A DNA stretch of 5,527 nucleotides from Candidatus Sulfotelmatobacter sp. (GTDB lineage Bacteria; Acidobacteriota; Terriglobia; Terriglobales; SbA1). Below, piece after piece: positions 1-5,302 of the stretch. The stretch is from NCBI GenBank assembly GCA_030151135.1, contig JASLEQ010000562.1, forward strand, positions 1 to 5,527. Reading direction: 5' to 3'. The position numbers and the translations under genes were made by a program. How positions within the stretch are numbered: the stretch's first letter is position 1; each line of letters starts with the position of its first letter. The notes beneath the pieces were generated by a model. The model did no database searches, was not told where the DNA came from, and worked only from the letters and a program-made list of their open reading frames with translations.

Positions 1-25
1 CCAACCGCGGCGTCGTCGCGGTTGG
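1..25. repeat. Perfect 9-bp inverted repeat with 7-bp loop, inside the kinase gene
   Basis: Arms CCAACCGCG (1-9) and CGCGGTTGG (17-25) are exact reverse complements around the loop GCGTCGT (10-16). The repeat lies in the coding sequence right after the coiled coil and touches the window edge. Read on the plus strand, the same bases encode N-R-G-V-V-A-V, which is the family consensus expected on the minus strand. This suggests the loop is inverted relative to the normal gene. Confidence 0.85.
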
Positions 26-602
26 TCTCATCTAATTCGCGGTTCAATTGCGCCAACTCTTGCTGGCGCGCACGAAGCTCGTCCAAGGCTCGCAGCAACT
101 CCTGATTCTGCTGCTGCAATTCTTCATACGCATTCTGCGGACTCTGGATTTCAAGGTTTGAGAGAAGCGCGTCCAGATCCTTCTTGCCAAGTATCGAAGA
201 TTTCGCGGGGATCCTTTTTCCGAGTACAACGGTAGTTCCCTTGGACGACGTATCAACGCTGAAAATGTCCATCAAGCGCCTCGCCCCTATAACGCCGAGG
301 CCCATCCCGGTCGCCGAAACATATTTACCGTCCAGGATCTGGTCGATGTCCGCAATTCCTCGTCCTTTATCGCTGACGGAAATCTGCAGGGCCGGTTCGG
401 CATCCTTCTGGATTTGGAATTCAACCATGCCGCCGCCCGCGTACTGGAACGCATTTCGCGCGATCTCCGAAAGCGCGGTCGCGATTCGTGTCTGATCTTG
501 CGGGTCAAACTTCAGGGCCGCTGCGATCTGGCGCGCACGCTGCCTTGCGAGAACAACATCGTGCTCCCGGCGGATTTCCATTCGCAACAGATTCAAGGGC
601 AT
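1..602 (-). CDS. RsbT-like ATPase domain + coiled coil, N-terminal part of a probable stressosome-linked sensor histidine kinase (3' end cut by window)
   Basis: The visible part is 200 codons, starting at the ATG at 602-600 (MPLNLLRMEI); Met8 is an alternative start with no better ribosome site. Residues about 8-131 form a GHKL ATPase of the RsbT/RsbW type: N box with E46 and N50 (ALSEIARNAF), G1 motif DKGRGI at 78-83, G2 motif TGMGLG at 98-103, and a G3-like KGTTV at 121-125. Residues about 157-195 are rich in E, Q, L and R with heptad-like spacing, predicting a coiled coil. No transmembrane segment is seen, so it is probably cytoplasmic. From family knowledge, proteins with this start continue into HisKA and HATPase_c domains; those would lie outside the window. 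It begins 7 bp after the RsbX-like gene and is probably co-transcribed. Inference: it takes the place of RsbU as the stressosome output, its N-terminal domain resembling RsbT itself. The reading frame at its last visible codons is atypical (see findings). Confidence 0.85.
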   Translation of the reverse strand, partial: MPLNLLRMEIRREHDVVLARQRARQIAAALKFDPQDQTRIATALSEIARNAFQYAGGGMVEFQIQKDAEPALQISVSDKGRGIADIDQILDGKYVSATGMGLGVIGARRLMDIFSVDTSSKGTTVVLGKRIPAKSSILGKKDLDALLSNLEIQSPQNAYEELQQQNQELLRALDELRARQQELAQLNRELDETNRDDAAV

Positions 603-609
603 ATGCTAC

Positions 610-1632
610 CTACTGCTGATTTCTTGCCACCATTACAGTTGCATCGTCCCGCTCCCGCTGAAAATCCCGGTATAGGACCGCGGCGATAACGCTGGGGCGC
701 TTACTCAAAAGCCCGGGATACTGGCTGAAGTCCCACTTTGCGCTCAGCCCGTCCGAATGCATGATCAAAACACTGTCTTTATTCCACGGGAGAGTAAACT
801 CCTGGATCTTGTGAAGCTGATGTCCCAACGTTCCGTTATGGCTGGCGATTCCTCGTCGCTTTTCGCCGTCAATCAATGTGGCAGCAATATTTCCGATTCC
901 CGCGTAGGTCAAGAGTCCCTTGTCCTGGGATATCTGTGCGATGGCGCCGGCGGCGCCTCTGGTCTTTCTCAGCGCACCGTGGCAATCACCCAAAATGTCC
1001 GCCGCGGAATTGGAATTCGAGTTCCGGAGCACTCGTTCCGCTTCTCGAGCCGCGTCCGACGCAAACATCCCATGCCCTAGACCATCTACCACCATGAAAA
1101 AGGAATGATCCGTAGATGCACGCATTCCCCATCCGTCGCCGCACATGGTCTCACCACGCATGGCGACGGATACAACTCCAAGTGAAAACGATGATCCGCT
1201 GTTCTTGTTTTTCATCTCTGGCCAAAACTCGGCCAGGATACAGGTGCCCAGGTTGGGCGCCGAATACAAATCAAATACCGTGGATAACCTCCGGACCGCG
1301 CCCAAGCCGTTTCCAGATGAACCGTAGCTGGAGTATCCGTCCTCCAAAGCCATCGACACGTTACCGATTCCAGGCCCCTTATCCAGTGAAAGTACGCGCA
1401 GTCCCGAGGCCCCGTTGTGTCCCAAGGTTTCAAATAACATCTTGCCGTGCTTGGCATGTTTCACGATGTTGGTTGCCATTTCGGTTACGGCAATGGCGAT
1501 CTTCCCGCGATCCGTGTCATTCAGGCCAGCGAACTCGGCCAATTCCGCGGCTGCCCGGCGAGCCTCTCCGGCGTGGGACTGGTCCACGATGTCCATTGCA
1601 AACTGTCGGTTCGTTACGCTTGCTACTTCCAT
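610..1632 (-). CDS. RsbX-like bifunctional protein: RsbT-type ATPase domain fused to PP2C/SpoIIE phosphatase
   Basis: This 340-aa protein has two domains. Residues about 10-137 are a GHKL ATPase fold: N box with E51 and N55 (VTEMATNIVKHA), G1 DKGPGIG at 84-90, G2 SGNGLG at 106-111, G3 GT at 129-130. Residues about 148-338 are a PP2C/SpoIIE-type serine phosphatase with metal-site acidic motifs GDGW (165-168), DGLGHG (183-188), SDGL (293-296) and C-terminal RDDAT (328-332), plus AGIGN at 244-248. Bacillus RsbX is a phosphatase domain only (about 200 aa) that removes phosphate from RsbR and RsbS to reset the stressosome; this version carries an extra kinase-like domain. Its ATG overlaps the last 10 bp of rsbT, indicating translational coupling, and the ribosome site is weak. 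RsbU is less likely because the RsbU N-terminal four-helix RsbT-binding domain is absent. The fusion is known in Gram-negative rsbRST clusters. Confidence 0.9.
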   Translation of the reverse strand: MEVASVTNRQFAMDIVDQSHAGEARRAAAELAEFAGLNDTDRGKIAIAVTEMATNIVKHAKHGKMLFETLGHNGASGLRVLSLDKGPGIGNVSMALEDGYSSYGSSGNGLGAVRRLSTVFDLYSAPNLGTCILAEFWPEMKNKNSGSSFSLGVVSVAMRGETMCGDGWGMRASTDHSFFMVVDGLGHGMFASDAAREAERVLRNSNSNSAADILGDCHGALRKTRGAAGAIAQISQDKGLLTYAGIGNIAATLIDGEKRRGIASHNGTLGHQLHKIQEFTLPWNKDSVLIMHSDGLSAKWDFSQYPGLLSKRPSVIAAVLYRDFQRERDDATVMVARNQQ

Positions 1633-2024
1633 CGGACAACCGTCACTTTCGTGCCTTCGCCCACTCGAGACTTGACTTCAAACTCATTCACCAGCCGCTT
1701 CGCGCCGCCCAGGCCAAGGCCCAAGCCGGATCCGGTTGTAAAACCGTCGCGCAGAGCTAAGTCGATATCGGGAATACCCGGGCCTTGGTCTTCGAAGATC
1801 AACCGAAGTCCGACTCGCGGTCCATTCAGTGTCGCCAGTTCCATCTGGCCACCTTGCCCGTGAATCAATGTGTTGCGCGCCAGCTCGCTTGCCGCGGTTA
1901 CTACCTTGGTCTGATCCACAAGACTGAAGCCTAACTTTGCCGCATTTTCGCGCACACATCGGCGGACGTTCACGATGTCAGCTTCGGAAACAACCTTCAA
2001 GGTCTCACTGGAAGTAACGGCCAT
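1623..2024 (-). CDS. rsbT: RsbT serine/threonine protein kinase (stressosome switch)
   Basis: The 133-aa length is the usual RsbT size. RsbT phosphorylates conserved Ser/Thr residues on the STAS domains of RsbS and RsbR and is held in the stressosome until stress releases it. The GHKL ATP-binding elements are complete: N box with E47 and N51 (ASELARNTLIHG), G1 DQGPGI at 79-84, G2 TGSGLGLGLGGAKRL at 97-111, G3 GEGTKV at 122-127. Its start codon lies inside rsbS (20-bp overlap), with GAGGG about 9 bases upstream as ribosome site. Its stop lies inside the next gene (10-bp overlap). RsbT is distinguished from an RsbW-type anti-sigma factor by context (directly after rsbR and rsbS) and by the compact length. 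In Bacillus the freed kinase activates RsbU; no RsbU is seen here, so the partner is unknown. Confidence 0.93.
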   Translation of the reverse strand: MAVTSSETLKVVSEADIVNVRRCVRENAAKLGFSLVDQTKVVTAASELARNTLIHGQGGQMELATLNGPRVGLRLIFEDQGPGIPDIDLALRDGFTTGSGLGLGLGGAKRLVNEFEVKSRVGEGTKVTVVRWK

Positions 2025-2397
2025 ATTCCGAGCCCTCGTGATCGTCCACCGATTTGCGAAGCAGTTCCATTCCTGCGTCCACGTTCAGGGCGGTCCTGAC
2101 TCCTTCCAACGACATTCCCAGTTCTACGAGGGTGATTGCAACGGCAGGTTGCATTCCAACGACCACGGTTTGTGCGTCCAGCACCCTCGACATCGACGCG
2201 ATATTGCCCAACATCCGCCCAATAAAGGAGTCGACGATCTCCAGACTGGAGATATCGATCAGAACTCCTCTCGCTCCGGTTTGGCTGATTCGGTTCGTGA
2301 GATCGTCCTGCAACGTCATCGCCAGGCGGTCGTGCATGTCCACCTGAATGGTGACCAGCAGGAACTCTCCCATCCGCAGAATCGGAATCTTTTCCAT
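2005..2397 (-). CDS. rsbS: RsbS, single-domain STAS antagonist of RsbT
   Basis: This 130-aa protein is one STAS domain: an opening strand IPILRMGEFLLVTIQ, a long helix, then the signature IDISSLEIVDSFIG (about 47-60) and the second motif VVVGMQPAVAITLVELG. Ser57 in the VDSF motif matches the RsbT-phosphorylated serine of Bacillus RsbS (Ser59). RsbS is the core scaffold of the stressosome with RsbR and keeps RsbT inactive until it is phosphorylated. The ATG at 2397-2395 is preceded by the strong ribosome site GGGAGAG, which begins within the rsbR stop codon region. The C-terminus overlaps rsbT by 20 bp. A second open frame over nearly the same span lacks any family motif and is a shadow. Confidence 0.94.
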   Translation of the reverse strand: MEKIPILRMGEFLLVTIQVDMHDRLAMTLQDDLTNRISQTGARGVLIDISSLEIVDSFIGRMLGNIASMSRVLDAQTVVVGMQPAVAITLVELGMSLEGVRTALNVDAGMELLRKSVDDHEGSEYGRYFQ

Positions 2398-2409
2398 GCA
2401 CTCTCCCTA
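2398..2409 (-). promoter_or_regulatory. Ribosome binding site of rsbS, overlapping the rsbR stop
   Basis: On the minus strand the bases read TAGGGAGAGTGC followed by ATG. The TAG is the rsbR stop, and the GGAG core sits 5 bases before the rsbS ATG. This is the clearest Shine-Dalgarno in the cluster. It suggests rsbS is translated efficiently and coupled to rsbR termination, which fits the need for many RsbS copies in the complex. Confidence 0.7.
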
Positions 2410-3291
2410 TCGTTCTTCCACTGATTCTTTTTTCTGCTGACGAACAAACTTAAATCCTGAGCGGTGAAGAGCCATCGAGAAGGCATCCGATAATGTTGCC
2501 TTCGTCGTAATGTCGAGTAGGTTGATGCCAAGGTGGACGATGGTTTGCGCAATTTGCGGACGTACCCCGCTAATGATGCAGTCTGCTCCCATCAGTCGAG
2601 CGGCCGTGACCGTTTTAAGCAGATGTTGCGCCACGACGGTGTCCACGGTTGGAACTCCCGTAATGTCAATGATGGCGACTTTGGAGTTCGTTTGAACGAT
2701 CGCCTCCAGAAGCGACTCCATCACTACCTGGGTTCGAGCGCTGTCCAAAGTGCCGATTAGAGGAAGCGCGAGTATGCCTTCCCAAAGCTTCACTACCGGA
2801 GTTGAAAGCTCCAGCATTTCTTCCTGCTGACGCCGGATGGTGTCTTCGCGGGCTTTCAGGTGTGATTCGGTCGTATGCAAGCCGAGGCCGTCCAGAATCT
2901 CGCTAGTAAGCCACATCTCATCCGCCATCGCAGTGGCATCCTTGCCCAAGCTCTCGCGAATCGCCGTGAATAAGGGCTGTTTGATCGAAAAAATAAACAT
3001 TGCAGTCTCACGGGCGCTGAAGCCTTGCAATGCCCGGGTGCGCGAGGTCTCCGCCAACATGTCTCTCAATGGTTCATAGGCCGCCGACTGTATATTCGTG
3101 CTCTGCGAGGTGGCCTGCGCCAATAAAGCAAGAAACTGCTGGCACTGTGCCTGTAGTTCCGACTCCTTCATTAGGTCGCTGCGGCGGGTGGTTCCCACCA
3201 TGTCTCGCATCCAACCGGTCAGAATTGCATCCCGATGCTGCGAGATGATCGAACCCAGATTGCTGGTCTTGTGATTAAGCGTGCTGGCCAT
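2407..3291 (-). CDS. rsbR: RsbR-type stressosome sensor/scaffold (RsbRD_N + STAS)
   Basis: From the preferred ATG the protein is 294 aa. Residue numbers here count from the TTG two codons upstream. About residues 14-140 form an all-helical N-terminal domain (IISQHRDAILTGWMRDM onward) resembling the RsbRD_N family rather than a globin or PAS sensor. A linker helix follows (REDTIRRQQEEMLELSTPVV), then a C-terminal STAS domain (about 165-285) with LALPLIGTLDS, DITGVPTVDTVVA and SGVRPQIAQTIVHLG. By alignment from memory with Bacillus RsbRA, Thr220 equals phosphosite Thr205, and Ser186 stands at the Thr171 position. RsbR proteins project their N-terminal domains from the stressosome to receive signals and, with RsbS, hold RsbT. 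The ATG at 3291-3289 is chosen over the TTG at 3297 because GGAG lies 8 bases before the ATG but only 2 before the TTG. rsbS follows 9 bp after the stop. The signal sensed cannot be told. Confidence 0.93.
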   Translation of the reverse strand: MASTLNHKTSNLGSIISQHRDAILTGWMRDMVGTTRRSDLMKESELQAQCQQFLALLAQATSQSTNIQSAAYEPLRDMLAETSRTRALQGFSARETAMFIFSIKQPLFTAIRESLGKDATAMADEMWLTSEILDGLGLHTTESHLKAREDTIRRQQEEMLELSTPVVKLWEGILALPLIGTLDSARTQVVMESLLEAIVQTNSKVAIIDITGVPTVDTVVAQHLLKTVTAARLMGADCIISGVRPQIAQTIVHLGINLLDITTKATLSDAFSMALHRSGFKFVRQQKKESVEER

Positions 3292-3299
3292 GTGCAATG

Positions 3300-3303
3300 C
3301 TCC
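3300..3303 (-). promoter_or_regulatory. Ribosome binding site deciding the rsbR start
   Basis: GGAG on the minus strand is 8 bases from the ATG at 3291 and only 2 from the upstream TTG at 3297. The spacing favours the ATG. Confidence 0.6.
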
Positions 3304-3393
3304 AGAGGAATTTAGATAGGGAGTGTTTCGCCCCAGCCACCCGAGGACATGCAGAGGGAGATCTTGCTCGGTAAGATTCGGGAGGGTTTGGGA

Positions 3394-3399
3394 ATTATA
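3394..3399 (-). promoter_or_regulatory. Candidate -10 box (TATAAT) for the rsbRST cluster
   Basis: The minus strand carries a perfect TATAAT about 100 bases upstream of the rsbR ATG, in the gap between rsbR and the small upstream gene. The hexamer 17 bases further upstream (CTCAGT) is a poor -35 match and there is no TG extension, so an activator or a different sigma factor would be needed if this is real. The rest of the gap (3298-3446) shows no convincing terminator, so read-through from the small gene is also possible. Confidence 0.35.
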
Positions 3400-3446
3400 G
3401 CCTAAGCGAGGGCCACACTGAGCTCTGGGTTGGGCGGCGGCAATTG

Positions 3447-3662
3447 TCAGGAGCTGACCCGCTTGAGCGTTTTCGTTCTTTCATCCAGCAAACGGCAAAT
3501 CTCCCGGGTCAAAATCACCAGCTTATCGGGATCCTGTTCGGCGGCCGCTTGCTCACAGAGCTTCAACCACTCCTCTTTATTTGCATTGTGGTCACGTCGC
3601 CCTTCCTGCCCATTGTGAATCTGGTTGGGTTCATGCGCGTTGCGGTTTTGGTCAGTCTCCAT
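3447..3662 (-). CDS. Small conserved-type hypothetical protein with charged helical C-terminus
   Basis: The protein is 71 aa from the ATG at 3662-3660. The frame stays open to a TTG at 3746, but the extra residues look non-conserved and have no good ribosome site. A GGAG lies 11 bases before the chosen ATG. The first third is polar and low-complexity (many N, E, Q, R and H), probably disordered. From about residue 29 a helical segment, EEWLKLCEQAAAEQDPDKLV, runs into ILTREICRLLDERTK, suggesting two amphipathic helices. I recall similar short proteins (WLxLCEQAxxEQDPxKL... RLLxEKE) scattered in acidobacterial genomes, with no known function. No signal peptide or membrane segment is seen. It lies about 155 bp upstream of rsbR on the same strand and could be part of the operon or a separate transcript. 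Confidence 0.6.
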   Translation of the reverse strand: METDQNRNAHEPNQIHNGQEGRRDHNANKEEWLKLCEQAAAEQDPDKLVILTREICRLLDERTKTLKRVSS

Positions 3663-3811
3663 CGTCAGTCGTTCTCCATCTCTGCTTTTCGAGAGAGACC
3701 ACTTTCCCATTCTACGGGGCACAAAGCAAAGGGGAGTTCTCCTCAAAATGTGAGTGCTTGTAGGGAAAAGCCTTACAAAAAGTCAGCTCACATGCGGAAC
3801 TGTGGATTATA
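3663..3811. promoter_or_regulatory. Divergent intergenic region between the small gene and the hybrid kinase
   Basis: This gap of about 150 bp must hold promoters for both directions, but I see no textbook -35/-10 pair on either strand. Two dyads are visible: GGGGAGTTCTCCTC at 3731-3744 (six paired positions, one of them G-T) and TTGTAGG...CC-T-TACAA at 3758-3778 (7 bp with one bulged base around the loop GAAAAG). Neither is followed by a T-run, so they are not terminators; they could be operators. A TATAGT at 3808-3813 overlaps the kinase start and has no partner. Confidence 0.3.
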
Positions 3812-5293
3812 GTGATCGACAATCGTCCAATGAGCGAGACCGATACAAACTCAGGCGGGACAATCCTTTACGCCGACGATACGGAGGCGCAGCGGTATGC
3901 CGTCTCGCGCGTCCTCCGCAGTGCAGGATTTCGCGTTCTTGAAGCCCGTACGGGCCACCAGGCTCTCGAAATGAGTGCCGCCGGACCGGACTTGATAATG
4001 CTGGACGTGAATCTTCCCGACATTACTGGGATTGAGGTTTGCAAACGCCTTAAAGCGGAAGAACTGACAGCGCGCACTCCGATCCTGCAGGTTTCGGCCA
4101 CGTTGGTGAGCACTGAAGCTCGAGTGGCGGGCCTCGAAGGAGGCGCCGATGCCTATCTTACTCAGCCTATCGAACCGAAGGAATTGGTGGCCACAATCCG
4201 GGCTCTGCTGCGCGTTCGCACAGCGGAGGAGCAACTCTGGCGATCTCAACTGCAGTATCGTTTATTCTTCGAGGCCAATCCGCTCCCTTGCTGCATATTT
4301 GATACTTCCGACCTGAGGATACTTACTGTAAACACCGCGGCGGTCGTAAATTACGGCTATTCCAGAGAAGAATTTACGGCCATGACATTGCGCCAAGTGT
4401 CGATTCCGGAAGAGCAGGAAGCCTTCCTTAAGGCTTTGCTCGAGGAGGCTTCCTCGAAACATTCGCTCCACACCTGGAAGCATGTGACCAAGAGCGGGAA
4501 ACTCATCGATGTTGATGTCACATGGGCTCCCCTCGAACTGACTGGGAAAAATGTTCGGCTTGCCATCCTGCAAGACGTCACCGAGAAGCTGGCTTTGCAA
4601 GTAGCTCAGCAGCAAGAAGAGGTAAGGACCCTTTTGCTTGAGCGCGCGCTTCAAGTCCAGGAAGACGAGCGGCGCCGGATCGCCCGTGAATTGCACGACG
4701 AAGCCGGACAGCTTATGACTTCTCTGTTAGTTGGTTTGCGCACGGTCAGTGACGCCCGGCGGCTCGCGGATGCGAAGCAACAGGCAAAACGCCTGCGCGA
4801 GATCGCCTCCGACGCCATTAACGAACTGGGAAGACTGGCTCGCGGCCTGCATTCCAGCGTTCTTGACGACCTTGGGTTCGAGCCCGCGATTCGCCGTTTT
4901 GTTCACGAATTTGCGAAAACGCAGGGAATTCAGGTCGAGCTCCAAATGACCACCGCCCGCCTCGAAGAGCTGAGTCGCGATGAACAAATTCACCTCTATC
5001 GGATCGTGCAGGAAGCGCTAACCAACGTCGCGCGTCACGCGAAAGCGCACCGTGTTGCCGTAAAAGTTGAAAGTTCATTGTCGGATCTGCAAGTTACGGT
5101 CCGTGATGATGGCCGAGGATTTTCCGGAGTGGAAAATAATTCGTCGCGTCATTTGGGCGTCCTCGGCATGCGGCAGCGGGCCCTCAGTATGGGCGGGACC
5201 TTGGAGATTACGTCTCCGGTGGAAGGCGGCACGTGCGTCCGGGTACAGATACCCACTCGCCGGGATATATCGGGGAACAGGAGCGCCAGTTAG
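3812..5293 (+). CDS. Hybrid sensor histidine kinase: receiver-PAS-HisKA_3-HATPase_c
   Basis: This 493-aa cytoplasmic protein has no membrane segment. Residues about 17-135 are a receiver with D22/D23 and phosphoacceptor D65 (LIMLDVNLPD); the usual conserved lysine is Gln118 (YLTQPIEP). Residues about 145-260 are a PAS domain (YRLFFEANPLPCCIFD, NYGYSREEF) ending in DVTEKL. A short coiled-coil stretch (261-285) leads into a HisKA_3 dimerisation domain with H295 in RRRIARELHDEAGQ, then a HATPase_c domain (about 390-482) with N405 in EALTNVARHA, DDGRGF at 432-437 and LGVLGMRQRA at 448-457. This is the NarL/DegS-type kinase class, which phosphorylates NarL-family regulators; one starts 9 bp downstream. 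The start is GTG at 3812, with a weak GTGGA upstream; ATG at 3830 is equally plausible and removes only 6 residues. The N-terminal receiver suggests control by another kinase, possibly the partial one at the left edge of the window (inference). Confidence 0.92.
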   Translation: MIDNRPMSETDTNSGGTILYADDTEAQRYAVSRVLRSAGFRVLEARTGHQALEMSAAGPDLIMLDVNLPDITGIEVCKRLKAEELTARTPILQVSATLVSTEARVAGLEGGADAYLTQPIEPKELVATIRALLRVRTAEEQLWRSQLQYRLFFEANPLPCCIFDTSDLRILTVNTAAVVNYGYSREEFTAMTLRQVSIPEEQEAFLKALLEEASSKHSLHTWKHVTKSGKLIDVDVTWAPLELTGKNVRLAILQDVTEKLALQVAQQQEEVRTLLLERALQVQEDERRRIARELHDEAGQLMTSLLVGLRTVSDARRLADAKQQAKRLREIASDAINELGRLARGLHSSVLDDLGFEPAIRRFVHEFAKTQGIQVELQMTTARLEELSRDEQIHLYRIVQEALTNVARHAKAHRVAVKVESSLSDLQVTVRDDGRGFSGVENNSSRHLGVLGMRQRALSMGGTLEITSPVEGGTCVRVQIPTRRDISGNRSAS

Positions 5294-5302
5294 CTCATTG
5301 AT

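Noticed and set aside
1116..1760. Plus-strand open frame of 214 codons opposite the RsbX-like and rsbT genes
   Set aside because: The translation has no family motif, is very rich in R, P, S and W, and lies fully antisense to two genes with intact catalytic motifs. It is a codon-bias shadow.
1447..1863. Plus-strand frame of 138 codons across the rsbT/RsbX-like junction
   Set aside because: It is antisense to confirmed genes, with no recognisable domain.
1997..2401. Minus-strand open frame of 134 codons almost coextensive with rsbS
   Set aside because: It is a different frame with a low-complexity R/G/D/H-rich translation; the rsbS frame carries the STAS signature and the good ribosome site.
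3663..3746. Extended 99-codon version of the small orphan gene from TTG at 3746
   Set aside because: The start would be TTG, and the added residues look non-conserved. The ATG at 3662 has a GGAG upstream.
3758..3778. Hairpin as transcription terminator
   Set aside because: The stem is short with a bulge and there is no T-run on either strand at the proper side. It lies between divergent gene starts, where a terminator is not expected.
3808..3813. TATAGT as -10 box of the hybrid kinase
   Set aside because: There is no -35 at a workable distance (the nearest candidate, TTACAA, is 29 bases away), and it overlaps the GTG start. It would only make sense if translation began at ATG 3830.
4262..4696. 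Minus-strand frame of 144 codons opposite the hybrid kinase PAS domain
   Set aside because: The plus-strand frame is continuous across receiver, PAS and kinase domains with all key residues; the antisense frame shows no motifs.
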